This document shows, one piece after another, positions 1 through 7,998 of a DNA stretch of 25,153 nucleotides. Source of the DNA: Roseimaritima sp. GTDB lineage: Bacteria; Planctomycetota; Planctomycetia; Pirellulales; Pirellulaceae. The notes beneath the pieces were generated by a model, which was given only the letters and a program-made list of their open reading frames with translations, did not search any database and had not been told where the DNA came from. The DNA is taken from NCBI GenBank assembly GCA_007124075.1, contig SLFV01000047.1, positions 1 to 25,153 of the forward strand. The letters are read 5' to 3'. The stretch's first letter is position 1, and each line of letters begins with the position of its first letter. Position numbers and translations under genes: made by a program.

Positions 1-2
1 CG

Positions 3-230
3 CTGCGACGCTGTCGCCCCGTTTACGAGACCGTTGCCGGTTGGCTGCAACCGGTGGACGATGCCCGCGACGTGGATGATTTTCCCGCGGGCGCGATGGC
101 CTACGTTCAGCGAGTCGAAGCGCTGATTGGTGTCCCGGTCAGCATCCTGTCGGTCGGTCCTGATCGAGCCCAAACCATTTTTGTTGATCGCAGTCCCGCC
201 TCGTTGGCGGCCTCCCAAGCGACTTGTTGA
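3..230 (+). CDS. purA: Adenylosuccinate synthetase, C-terminal end (partial)
   Basis: This is the 3' end of a gene that begins left of the window; 75 codons are visible before the TGA at 228-230. Adenylosuccinate synthetase joins IMP and aspartate using GTP, the first step from IMP towards AMP, in the cytosol. The visible residues match the family C-terminus: a PVYE..AGW segment, then [20 protein letters not shown] followed by PDRAQTIF, which is the conserved end that helps bind the guanine nucleotide. A short tail of about 17 residues follows the usual family end. The next gene, uppS, starts 13 bases downstream on the same strand, so the two may be co-transcribed. The family call is firm; nothing can be said about the missing N-terminal catalytic residues. 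Confidence 0.9.
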   Translation: MRRCRPVYETVAGWLQPVDDARDVDDFPAGAMAYVQRVEALIGVPVSILSVGPDRAQTIFVDRSPASLAASQATC

Positions 231-243
231 TGCTGATAATCCA

Positions 244-1047
244 ATGGCGGACGCAGAACCCTCCCGTGCTTCAGCAAACGTCGATCAACCAACGGGTGGA
301 CCGCTAGCGATTCTCCCCGACATACCGGCGGACCAGGTTCCACGGCACGTCGCCATGGTCATGGATGGCAACGGACGCTGGGCGCAAGCCCGGGGTTGGC
401 CCCGCATCGAGGGGCATCGTCGTGGGGTGCAAACGGTTAGAATGGTCAGCGAAGCTGCCGTCCAACTGCGGTTGCGGGCGATCACCTTGTATTGCTTGTC
501 CAGCGAAAATTGGAAACGGCCCGCGGCGGAATTGGAATTCCTGATGCACCTACTGGAGCAGTACTTGATCGAGGAGCGGCGTCTGTTGATCCAACAGGGC
601 ATGCGTCTGAGGATTATTGGACGTCGGGATCGTTTGCCCGATCGCGTCTTGCGGCAAATGAACATGACCCTGGAAATGTGTCAGGAAAACCAAGGGACGG
701 AATTGGTGCTGGCAATTGATTACGGCAGTCGAAACGAAATGGTCCGCGCTGTCCGCTCGTTAGCCGAACGGGTGCGGGTGGGGAAACTGGATAGCCAGCA
801 AATCGACGAACAACACATCGCTGCGACGCTGGACACGAGCGGTTTGCCCGACCCCGATCTGCTGATTCGTTCCGGTGGTAATTTTCGCGTCAGCAACTTC
901 TTGCTGTGGCAGATCAGCTACGCGGAAATATGGGTCACGGAAAAATTTTGGCCTGACTTCACGCAAGCCGATTTTTTGCAAGCAATCCGCGACTACGCAC
1001 ACCGCGAACGACGCTTCGGTGGACTTTCGCCCGTAGTCGCTACGTAG
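244..1047 (+). CDS. uppS: Isoprenyl transferase (undecaprenyl diphosphate synthase)
   Basis: This cis-prenyltransferase condenses isopentenyl diphosphate onto farnesyl diphosphate to make the C55 lipid carrier for peptidoglycan and other envelope polymers. From the ATG at 244 it has 267 residues, close to the usual 240-260. The catalytic motif MDGNGRWA is at 40-47 (Asp41 is the Mg2+ ligand), followed by EGHRRG, the SSENWKRP block near 86-93, and the C-terminal substrate block from Arg209 through SNFLLWQISYAEIW to KFWPDF. The frame is open back to 127, but that would overlap purA by about 100 bases and add a tail the family lacks, so 244 is preferred; no clear ribosome site helps. In the C-terminal block the usual R-[TS]-x-G-E reads RSGGNFR, with Asn213 replacing a normally conserved Glu. 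Confidence 0.93.
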   Translation: MADAEPSRASANVDQPTGGPLAILPDIPADQVPRHVAMVMDGNGRWAQARGWPRIEGHRRGVQTVRMVSEAAVQLRLRAITLYCLSSENWKRPAAELEFLMHLLEQYLIEERRLLIQQGMRLRIIGRRDRLPDRVLRQMNMTLEMCQENQGTELVLAIDYGSRNEMVRAVRSLAERVRVGKLDSQQIDEQHIAATLDTSGLPDPDLLIRSGGNFRVSNFLLWQISYAEIWVTEKFWPDFTQADFLQAIRDYAHRERRFGGLSPVVAT

Positions 1048-1060
1048 CCAGCCGATTTTT

Positions 1061-1089
1061 TTGCTTTGCAAAGCATATTGCGGTACACT
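1061..1089 (+). promoter_or_regulatory. Candidate sigma70-like promoter for the 1231 gene
   Basis: A weak -35-like TTGCTT (1061-1066) is followed after 17 bases by a -10-like TACACT (1084-1089). This sits in the 183-base gap between uppS and the next gene, which would leave a leader of about 135 bases. The -10 is embedded in TTGCGGTACACTG, nearly identical to a box at 5654-5667 upstream of trpB. The -35 matches the consensus poorly and overlaps the palindrome at 1062-1075. Confidence 0.3.
1062..1075. promoter_or_regulatory. 14-base perfect palindrome (possible operator)
   Basis: TGCTTTGCAAAGCA is a perfect inverted repeat with no spacer, lying 15 bases after the uppS stop and directly upstream of a promoter-like -10 box at 1084-1089. 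Its position would suit a dimeric repressor or activator controlling the downstream gene. It could also be a small stem at the end of the uppS transcript, but it has no loop and no T-run. The regulatory role is inference from symmetry and position only. Confidence 0.3.
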
Positions 1090-1230
1090 GCACCCTTGCT
1101 GATGCGGGTTCGATGACAACGACCGATACCCCGTCAGCAACTACCCTGGCCTTGTGCGATTGGCTGCGGGGAGTTTGCCCAGATCACGGCCGGTCTTACC
1201 CACCATCCAGCCTCTTTTGCTGCTTACTCC

Positions 1231-4068
1231 ATGAAAATCTCCGTGCTGATTCTATCGAACGTTCTCCTGGCCGGCTTGCTCTGCACCCATACGGCTTGGT
1301 CGCAGCCAGCGGGAGAAGATCCCCAAGCGGATTTGTTTGAGAAGCATATTCGCCCCGCGCTGCTGAAACATTGTTTGGAATGCCACAGTCAGGAGACCGA
1401 AACCAGTGGCGGCTTGAACCTGGGGGCTCGCGAAGGTTGGCAACGCGGTGGTGATCTGGGGCCTGCAATTGTGCCTGGCCGGCCCGACGCAAGCCTGCTG
1501 ATGCAAGCCTTGCAGTACGACGATCCCGACCTAGCCATGCCGCCAGAGGGCAAGCTGGATGAAATGACAATCGCATACTTTCGCCAGTGGATTCAAGATG
1601 GGGCTTGGGATCCACGCACGCTGGAAAAAGTCCCCGATTCGGCTCCACAAGGGCTAACGGTGGAGCACGCTAGCCAGCACTGGGCGTATCGACAACCGCA
1701 GCCAGCGCCGCCCCCCACGGACCCAAACGCCTCCGGGCCGGTGGATGCCTGGATTAACGAAGCGTTGCGTCAGGCGAATCTGCAGCCCATGCCCCCCGCA
1801 CCGATTGGCCAGCTTGTCCGACGTGTGGCCTTTGACCTGACCGGCCTGCCACCCGATCCCCAACAACTGCAACGGATCGTCCAGGCTGCGGATCCCAAGC
1901 GGGCGCTGCGGCAATGGGTTGATGAATTGTTGGCGACGCCCGCTTATGGTGAGACCTTTGCCCGACACTGGATGGATGTCGCTCGGTACGCGGAATCGAT
2001 CACGTTGCGAGGTTTTGTGCTGGGGGAGGCGTGGCGCTACCGTGATTACTTGATTCGTGCATACGCCAGCGATCTTGGGTTTGATCAAATGGTTCGTCAA
2101 CAGATTGCGGGTGACTTACTGGAGTATGATTCCATCGAGGACCAGCAGTGGGGAGCGATCGCGACTGGTTTTCTGGCGTTGGGGAACACGAATCTGGAAA
2201 CGCAAGACAAAGTGGAATTAGATTTTGATCACATCGACGAGCAGTTGGAAGTGATCGGAAATGCCTTCTTGGGGCAAACGATCGGATGTGCTCGCTGTCA
2301 CGATCACAAATTCGATCCGATTCCTACGGCGGATTACTACGCACTTGCTGCTATTTTTCGCTCGACGGTGCCACTGACGCATGCCAACCTTTCACGTTGG
2401 ATCGAAAAGCCCTTGCCTTTGGCGGGCGAACAGGCCGCTCATTATCAACATTTAACCCAGCGGCAGCAGCAATTAGCGGAAGATATCAAGGCGGTCGAGG
2501 CCGAACTGGGGGCAAAGAACCTGCGCCGACAGTATCCCTCCGACCAGTTTGCTGGGATTGTGATTGATGACCAGCAGGCCAAACTGGTTGGCCAATGGAG
2601 CACTTCCGATCACACCGCTGGCTATGTCGACGCCGGGTATCGACATGACGCCAACCAAGGCAAGGGTGAGAAAACCGCGACCTTTGAACCGGCTGGCATT
2701 CCCCCCGGGCAGTACGAAGTCCGCATGTCATACACCTCCGCAACCAATCGGGCCGATCGGGTTCATGTGGAAGTGTTCAGTGCGGATGAATCCAAGGTTG
2801 TGTTTGTGAACCAACGCAAACAGCCAGCGATTGATGGAATTTGGATCTCGCTGGGAACCTATCGGTTTGAAGAAAACGGTCAAGCCCACGTGATGGTATC
2901 CAACGAAGCCAGCAGCGGTCACGTGATTATTGACGCGGTCCAGTTCCTCCCGCTGGAACAGCAGACGTCGCAGCGGGAGCGCTCGGAAGCGTCGGTCGAG
3001 GAGACCCGGGCGGAGCAGTTCGCCGTGCGTTTGAAGCAGTTGCGGGCAGAACAAAACGATGTGAAAAAGCAATTGGAACAGCGACCTCATTTCCTGACCA
3101 TCGCGGAGGGAACGCCGGTCGAGCAATTGGAGATTCGTCTGCGCGGTCTGCCCCATCAGCTCGGTAAACCGGTCAGCCGGGGCTTTCTGACCGCGATCGA
3201 ACCTTCCCAGTACTGGGCCCAGCAGATTGACAACCAGCAAAGCGGGCGACGACAACTGGCCGAATGGTTGGTCGATCCGCGAAACCCGTTGATCGCGCGG
3301 GTGTACGTCAATCGTGTTTGGACCTGGTTGATGGGTGCGGGGCTGGTGACCACGCCGAATAATTTTGGAACCACCGGCGCGGAGCCCAGCCATCCCGAGT
3401 TGCTAGACTACTTGGCTGCGGAATTGATTCGCAGCCAATGGTCGACGAAGCACGTGGTCCGCTTGATCACATCCAGCGACGCGTACGCAAGGCAAACCGT
3501 CAACGACCGTGATCCGGCGGTCCAGGTCGATCCTGACAACCGCTGGTACTGGGGCAGCCATTTAAAACGCCTGCCGGTCGAGGCGATACGGGATGCAGTC
3601 CTGGTAGTCAGCGGGGAGTTGGATACGGCTTGTTTTGGACCCACGATTCAATCGCGGGTCAATAATGATTACGACTATCAGCATTGGTTGCCCCGACGCA
3701 GCATCTATCAACCGTTGTTCCGGAATTCTTTGCCACCGTTGTACGACGTATTCGATTTTCCCAACAGCAGCGTCTCGGTCGGAATCCGAGCGCGAACGAC
3801 GGTGGCGTCGCAGTCCCTAGCGATGCTGAATCATCCCTGGCTGCATCAGCAGGCCGCAGCTGCGGCTGAACGCTTTTGGCAGCGGGCTGGCGACAGATCT
3901 TCGATCAGTCAACAGGAATGGATCGAAGTATTCTTCATGCATGCGTTGGGCCGGTTGCCCAGTACCCAGGAGCTAGAAATCGCCTTGAGCTACGCCGAAT
4001 CCCCTGAGCAATTCGCCAGCTTTATCCATGCCGTGTTTGCCTCGATCGATTTTCGCTATTTGCCGTAG
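1231..4068 (+). CDS. Exported planctomycete cytochrome C / DUF1549 / DUF1553 protein (PSD1 type)
   Basis: This 945-residue protein has an N-terminal Sec signal (about residues 1-24, hydrophobic core VLILSNVLLAGLL, cleavage near WSQ). A planctomycete cytochrome C region follows with a haem site C48-LE-C51-H52. The DUF1549 region is at roughly 160-380 and contains a second CxxCH, C353-AR-C356-H357, in GCARCHDHKFDPI. A beta-rich insert at about 445-575 resembles a golvesin C-terminal-like module (QWSTSDHTAGYVD to IIDAVQFLPL). Short charged helices precede DUF1553 at about 650-940 (SRGFLT, RVYVNRVWTWLMG). Such proteins are numerous in Planctomycetes and are suspected to act in polysaccharide or sulfated-glycan use, but the biochemical role is not established. 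The start is the ATG giving the signal peptide. The DUF1501 gene follows 12 bases later. Domain assignment is firm; function is open. Confidence 0.9.
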   Translation: MKISVLILSNVLLAGLLCTHTAWSQPAGEDPQADLFEKHIRPALLKHCLECHSQETETSGGLNLGAREGWQRGGDLGPAIVPGRPDASLLMQALQYDDPDLAMPPEGKLDEMTIAYFRQWIQDGAWDPRTLEKVPDSAPQGLTVEHASQHWAYRQPQPAPPPTDPNASGPVDAWINEALRQANLQPMPPAPIGQLVRRVAFDLTGLPPDPQQLQRIVQAADPKRALRQWVDELLATPAYGETFARHWMDVARYAESITLRGFVLGEAWRYRDYLIRAYASDLGFDQMVRQQIAGDLLEYDSIEDQQWGAIATGFLALGNTNLETQDKVELDFDHIDEQLEVIGNAFLGQTIGCARCHDHKFDPIPTADYYALAAIFRSTVPLTHANLSRWIEKPLPLAGEQAAHYQHLTQRQQQLAEDIKAVEAELGAKNLRRQYPSDQFAGIVIDDQQAKLVGQWSTSDHTAGYVDAGYRHDANQGKGEKTATFEPAGIPPGQYEVRMSYTSATNRADRVHVEVFSADESKVVFVNQRKQPAIDGIWISLGTYRFEENGQAHVMVSNEASSGHVIIDAVQFLPLEQQTSQRERSEASVEETRAEQFAVRLKQLRAEQNDVKKQLEQRPHFLTIAEGTPVEQLEIRLRGLPHQLGKPVSRGFLTAIEPSQYWAQQIDNQQSGRRQLAEWLVDPRNPLIARVYVNRVWTWLMGAGLVTTPNNFGTTGAEPSHPELLDYLAAELIRSQWSTKHVVRLITSSDAYARQTVNDRDPAVQVDPDNRWYWGSHLKRLPVEAIRDAVLVVSGELDTACFGPTIQSRVNNDYDYQHWLPRRSIYQPLFRNSLPPLYDVFDFPNSSVSVGIRARTTVASQSLAMLNHPWLHQQAAAAAERFWQRAGDRSSISQQEWIEVFFMHALGRLPSTQELEIALSYAESPEQFASFIHAVFASIDFRYLP

Positions 4069-4080
4069 AGGACCCCTGCG

Positions 4081-5544
4081 ATGCACGATATATCTTCACC
4101 ATCCGAGCTAACCAAGTCGCTTGTGCGTTTGCACCGCCGAACGTTGTTGCAGGGCACGGCTTGCGGGTTTGGTGCCTTGGCGGCGGGGGCTTTGGCGCAG
4201 GGGCAGGCGTTTGCAAGGCCCTCTCACCCAGCGTCGATAGGTGCCAGCCTCCATCACCCGGCGAGAGCAAAAAGGATTATCTTTTTGTTCATGCAGGGGG
4301 GCGTCAGCCAGGTCGATTCCTTTGATTACAAGCCTGAATTGGGCAAGCGGGATGGACAATCAATGCCCTTTGATGATGCGCGCACGTTAGCCAAAAGCGG
4401 CCGGCGTGGGACCCCGCAGCGACTGATGAAGTCGCCGTGGCGGTTTTCGCAGTATGGCGACTCGGGGCGCTGGGTATCGGAGCTATTTCCTTGCGTTGGG
4501 AAGCATGTCGACGATTTGTGTTTCCTGCATGGGATGCATACCAACGGTGTGGCGCACGGTCCGGCGACGCTCTTCCTGCACTGCGGTTCAACAAATTTTG
4601 TGCGCCCATCAATCGGTTCCTGGTTGTATTATGCGCTGGGAGCTGAAAACGATTCGCTGCCGGGATTTGTCACGATCGGGCCGCCGCGGGGCAATGGCGG
4701 GGCGCGTAATTACGGGAACGCCTTCCTGCCGGCTCGATTTCAGGGAATGCCCATCGGATCGGCTGGACGCGATGCACTGGAGATCAGTTGTATCGAGCGG
4801 GCAGGTGTTTCGCAGCACCAGCAAGCCAGCCAGGTGCAACTGATCCAAAGGTTAAACCAACAGCAACTGGAACAGCATGCGGTACATCATGACGAGTGGG
4901 AGGCCGTTATCCAGTCGTACGAAACGGCCTGGAGGATGCAGCAGATTGCACCGGAGCTAATGGATTTTTCCAGTGAGTCGGCTCAGACCCAGGCGATGTA
5001 TGGCCTGGATCGCGCGGAAACCCAAGGCTACGGGCGGAAGTGTTTGCTGGCCCGGCGGCTGTGCGAAGCGGGTGTCCGGTTTATCCAGGTCAACTATGGG
5101 GACAATTCGGCCAATCCCGCTTGGGATCAGCACAGCAATCTGCCCAAGCATGCCGAGCATGCGTTGGCGGTGGACCAACCGATCTCGGCTTTACTGACCG
5201 ATCTAAAGGCCCGAGGCTTGCTGGACGATACGATAGTGTGGTGGGGCGGGGAGTTTGGCCGGACTCCTTACGCGCAAAGCAATGGCACGGGGCGAGACCA
5301 CAATCCACGCGGATTCACGGTTTGGTTAGCCGGCGGCGGTTTCAAGCCCGGGTATGCGCATGGCGAGACAGACCCGTTCGGTTTCACCGGCGTGCGGGGC
5401 AAGGTCCACATGCACGATTTACACGCCACCTTGCTGCATCAATTGGGCTTGGACCACCAGCGTTTGACCTACAGTCACGCAGGCCGTGATTTTCGTTTAA
5501 CCGATGTTTATGGACGCGTTATCAAGGAGGTCCTTGCATCGTGA
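4081..5544 (+). CDS. DUF1501 family protein with Tat signal
   Basis: This 487-residue protein has a twin-arginine motif, HRRTLLQG, at about 18-25, then an alanine/glycine-rich hydrophobic stretch, so it is probably exported folded. The DUF1501 core, distantly related to the alkaline phosphatase/sulfatase fold, is recognisable from [18 protein letters not shown], the [15 protein letters not shown] block, [13 protein letters not shown] and GRDHNP, with a C-terminal [23 protein letters not shown]. The His/Asp/Glu-rich positions suggest metal binding, but no substrate can be read from the sequence. It begins 12 bases after the cytochrome/DUF1553 gene with AGAGGA as a likely ribosome site, so the two form one operon. 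This pairing is typical of planctomycetes. A stem-loop at 5580-5604 probably ends the transcript. Confidence 0.9.
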   Translation: MHDISSPSELTKSLVRLHRRTLLQGTACGFGALAAGALAQGQAFARPSHPASIGASLHHPARAKRIIFLFMQGGVSQVDSFDYKPELGKRDGQSMPFDDARTLAKSGRRGTPQRLMKSPWRFSQYGDSGRWVSELFPCVGKHVDDLCFLHGMHTNGVAHGPATLFLHCGSTNFVRPSIGSWLYYALGAENDSLPGFVTIGPPRGNGGARNYGNAFLPARFQGMPIGSAGRDALEISCIERAGVSQHQQASQVQLIQRLNQQQLEQHAVHHDEWEAVIQSYETAWRMQQIAPELMDFSSESAQTQAMYGLDRAETQGYGRKCLLARRLCEAGVRFIQVNYGDNSANPAWDQHSNLPKHAEHALAVDQPISALLTDLKARGLLDDTIVWWGGEFGRTPYAQSNGTGRDHNPRGFTVWLAGGGFKPGYAHGETDPFGFTGVRGKVHMHDLHATLLHQLGLDHQRLTYSHAGRDFRLTDVYGRVIKEVLAS

Positions 5545-5579
5545 TTCGCGGACTGTTGGCGTAAACGAGTGTCTTGCCC

Positions 5580-5604
5580 ACTTTGCCGGTCAACGCGGCA
5601 AAGT
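5580..5604 (+). terminator. Stem-loop after the DUF1501 gene
   Basis: ACTTTGCCG (5580-5588) and CGGCAAAGT (5596-5604) form a perfect 9-base-pair stem with a 7-base loop, 35 bases after the DUF1501 stop. There is no T-run after it, so it is not a classical intrinsic terminator. It may be an mRNA-end structure or a terminator lacking a U-tract. The hairpin is seen directly; the role is inferred. Confidence 0.45.
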
Positions 5605-5635
5605 ACCGCAAACGAAATATGGTCGATTCGACACG

Positions 5636-5667
5636 TTGACGACCGCGCTAGGGTTGCGGTTACACTG
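5636..5667 (+). promoter_or_regulatory. Candidate promoter for the trpB operon
   Basis: TTGACG (5636-5641) resembles a -35 box, and TACACT (5661-5666) a -10 box, with a slightly long 19-base spacer. The -10 lies in TTGCGGTTACACTG (5654-5667), nearly identical to the box at 1078-1090. A second AT-rich -10-like TAGAAT lies closer to trpB at 5721-5726 but has no visible -35. The promoter falls in the 208-base gap after the DUF1501 gene, where a new transcript would be expected. Confidence 0.4.
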
Positions 5668-5752
5668 TAGACATTGGCGCGCACGCAGGTTGCCAGCAGG
5701 TGACTGTCGAGCGAGCGATATAGAATTTTTCTTCGTTTTTACTGGTTTATGC

Positions 5753-6979
5753 ATGTCTAGCGTTAGCGATCCCATGGGCGCCACTAGCCAAGTTCCCGAT
5801 GTGCGCGGGCGGTTTGGGGAGTATGGAGGCCGGTTTGTTCCGGAAACTTTGACCGGCGCTCTTGATCAACTGGCCGAGGAATATGACCGGGCGAAGCGTG
5901 ACCCAGCTTTCCAAGCCGAATTGGACGGTTTGCTGAAGACTTTCGTGGGGCGTCCCAGTCCCCTCTATCACGCCAAACGATTGAGCGATGCGGCCGGTGG
6001 TGCTCAAATTTGGCTTAAACGTGAGGACCTCAACCACACGGGGGCTCATAAAATCAATAACACGCTAGGCCAAGCCTTGCTGACATTGCGAATGGGCAAA
6101 ACACGGGTCATCGCTGAAACAGGGGCCGGGCAACACGGGGTCGCCAGCGCCACGGCCTGCGCGCACTTTGGCTTGCCCTGCGTCGTTTACATGGGTGCGG
6201 AGGACGTCCGCCGCCAGAAACCCAATGTTTTTAGTATGCGGCTGTTGGGGGCCCAAATTTGCCCGGTCGAAAGTGGCTCCCGAACGCTACGTGATGCGGT
6301 CAACGAAGCGATGCGTGATTGGATGGCAAGCGTGGAGACGACGCATTACATCATCGGTAGCGTGATAGGTCCGCACCCGTTTCCGATGATGGTGCGCGAT
6401 TTCCAGGCCGTCATTGGCCGCGAGACTAGGGAACAATGCCAAGAGACTTTCGGCCGGTTGCCCGATTGCGTGGTGGCTTGTGTGGGGGGAGGCAGCAACG
6501 CGGCGGGGATGTTTTATCCGTTTATCGACGACGATTCCGTGCGTCTGGTGGGTGTGGAAGCAGGGGGACGCGGAGTGATGCCTGGCGATCATGCCTCGCC
6601 GCTGACCTACGGAGCGCCGGGCGTGTTGCACGGTAGTTTGAGCTATGTGATGCAAGATGAGGACGGACAAACCAGCGATGTCCATTCAATGAGTGCGGGA
6701 CTGGATTATCCGGGGGTTGGCCCTGAGCACAGTTATTGGAAAGACTCCGGCAGGGTGGATTACACTCAGTGTCAGGATCATGAGGCTTTGGAGGCGTTTG
6801 ATCGGTTGGCCAAGAGCGAAGGAATTTTGGCGGCGCTGGAAACCAGCCATGCGACGGCCAAAGCGATCGAGCTGGCCCAGACAATGTCGCGCGATCAGCA
6901 TCTGGTGATCTGTTTGTCCGGTCGTGGGGACAAAGACGCAATGGAACTGGCCCGATTACGTGGCGAAGCATGGGAGTAA
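5753..6979 (+). CDS. trpB: Tryptophan synthase beta subunit
   Basis: TrpB condenses indole with serine to give tryptophan, using pyridoxal phosphate (PLP), normally in an alpha2-beta2 complex with TrpA. From the ATG at 5753 it has 408 residues, the usual size. Diagnostic parts are [15 protein letters not shown] near the start, the PLP lysine Lys100 in [11 protein letters not shown], Glu122 in ETGAGQHG (the catalytic Glu position), the phosphate-binding [10 protein letters not shown], and the C-terminal SGRGDKD. The frame is open upstream to 5504, but that would overlap the DUF1501 gene and add residues the family lacks. No trpA or other trp gene is in the window. The next gene starts 3 bases after its stop, so it heads an operon of apparently unrelated genes. 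Confidence 0.95.
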   Translation: MSSVSDPMGATSQVPDVRGRFGEYGGRFVPETLTGALDQLAEEYDRAKRDPAFQAELDGLLKTFVGRPSPLYHAKRLSDAAGGAQIWLKREDLNHTGAHKINNTLGQALLTLRMGKTRVIAETGAGQHGVASATACAHFGLPCVVYMGAEDVRRQKPNVFSMRLLGAQICPVESGSRTLRDAVNEAMRDWMASVETTHYIIGSVIGPHPFPMMVRDFQAVIGRETREQCQETFGRLPDCVVACVGGGSNAAGMFYPFIDDDSVRLVGVEAGGRGVMPGDHASPLTYGAPGVLHGSLSYVMQDEDGQTSDVHSMSAGLDYPGVGPEHSYWKDSGRVDYTQCQDHEALEAFDRLAKSEGILAALETSHATAKAIELAQTMSRDQHLVICLSGRGDKDAMELARLRGEAWE

Positions 6980-6982
6980 ATA

Positions 6983-7672
6983 ATGAGTTTGAAGCTGACT
7001 TGGTTATCGCATAGCACATGGCTGTTGGAACAGGGGGCGTATCGATTGTTGATCGATCCGTTTTTCACCGACAATCCAGCCGCTACAATCGCGTCTGAGG
7101 ATGTCCAGCAGATTTCTGATATTTTGATCACCCACGGCCACTTCGATCACGTTGCCGATGCAGCTACGATTGCGCAGCGGTGCCAAGCAACGATCGTGGC
7201 GAATTTTGAAATCGCCCAGTGGTTTCAAACGCAGCACGAAATTGACCGTTTGGAAATGATGAACCTGGGGGGGTCGATCGACCTGCCCATCGGTCGTCTG
7301 ACAATGGTGCCCGCGCTCCACAGCAGTACGCTCCCCGACGGTACCGCTGCGGGCACGGCCGCCGGATACCTGTTGCATGCCTCAGCGGGCACCAAAATTT
7401 ATTTCGCGGGAGACACTGCCTTATTTAGTGACATGAAATTGTATGCACACGGTGTCGATGTAGCGGTGCTGCCGATCGGTGATCGCTTCACGATGGGGCC
7501 TGGTGATTCCATTAAAGCGATTCAGATGATTGAACCCAAGCGTGTGCTGCCGGCCCACTACGACACCTGGCCTCCCATCACGCAAGACGCGCAGGCCTGG
7601 GCGGAGCGAGTCCGTGATCAGACCACCGCCCAGCCGATCATCCTGGGCGTTGGTGAAACCGTCGAGATCTGA
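6983..7672 (+). CDS. UPF0173 metal-dependent hydrolase (metallo-beta-lactamase fold)
   Basis: This 229-residue cytosolic protein has the metallo-beta-lactamase metal site: HGHFDH at 51-56, His113 in ALHSS, Asp144 in FAGDT and His192 in PAHYDTWP. The compact size, the early LTWLSHSTWLLE.G.YRLLIDPF motif and the GD..TMGP motif point to the UPF0173/UlaG-like group. The substrate of this group is generally unknown; a phosphodiester or lactone is plausible from the fold alone. It starts 3 bases after trpB, so the two are almost certainly co-transcribed. The next gene begins 20 bases downstream. There is no signal peptide. Family membership is confident, substrate unknown. Confidence 0.88.
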   Translation: MSLKLTWLSHSTWLLEQGAYRLLIDPFFTDNPAATIASEDVQQISDILITHGHFDHVADAATIAQRCQATIVANFEIAQWFQTQHEIDRLEMMNLGGSIDLPIGRLTMVPALHSSTLPDGTAAGTAAGYLLHASAGTKIYFAGDTALFSDMKLYAHGVDVAVLPIGDRFTMGPGDSIKAIQMIEPKRVLPAHYDTWPPITQDAQAWAERVRDQTTAQPIILGVGETVEI

Positions 7673-7692
7673 CGGGAAAGGCACGGGCCAGC

Positions 7693-7998
7693 ATGAGCAT
7701 GAAGCGGACCAAGCGGCACGGACTGGACGTTGGTAACAGCGATGGTTTGCCTCGCTCGGGTGGCGATTGGTTCGCCCGGCCTGCCAATATCCAGCGTTTT
7801 ATTTACGGCTTGTATTTCGTCTGTGCCGTCCTTGTATTGGCCGATTGGGTCTACGAGGATCCGCATCCTTACTTTGCCGTTGAAAAGATTTATGCTTTTC
7901 AAGCATGGTTTGGTTTTGCGGCGTTCGTCGTCATCGTTTATCTGGGAAAATTGCTGCGTCTGATCGTCCGCAGACCTGAGGACTACTATGATCGGTGA
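7693..7998 (+). CDS. Small two-helix membrane protein paired with the MrpD-like gene
   Basis: This 101-residue protein has a hydrophilic, basic N-terminus of about 30 residues, a first membrane segment at about 36-52 (FIYGLYFVCAVLVLADWVY), a short loop rich in aromatic, Pro and His residues, a second segment at about 70-88 (WFGFAAFVVIVYLGKLL), and an Arg-rich end, RLIVRRPEDYYDR. I do not recognise a named family. Its last 11 bases overlap the start of the MrpD-like gene, which implies translational coupling and suggests a small accessory subunit of that transporter. A GGGAAAGG stretch upstream may serve as ribosome site, though at long spacing. The conserved-looking hairpin topology and the overlap make it a real gene; its function is inferred from the neighbour. 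Confidence 0.75.
   Translation: MSMKRTKRHGLDVGNSDGLPRSGGDWFARPANIQRFIYGLYFVCAVLVLADWVYEDPHPYFAVEKIYAFQAWFGFAAFVVIVYLGKLLRLIVRRPEDYYDR

Noticed and set aside
127..243. N-terminal extension of uppS
   Set aside because: It would overlap purA by about 100 bases and encodes residues not found in the family; the ATG at 244 gives a normal N-terminus.
2728..3393. A 221-codon antisense frame inside the cytochrome/DUF1553 gene
   Set aside because: It is fully covered by conserved domain sequence on the + strand; its composition (Arg, Gly, Pro, His rich) is typical of a shadow frame.
5504..5752. N-terminal extension of trpB
   Set aside because: It overlaps the DUF1501 gene and includes a hairpin and promoter-like boxes; TrpB proteins begin close to the GRFGEYGG motif.
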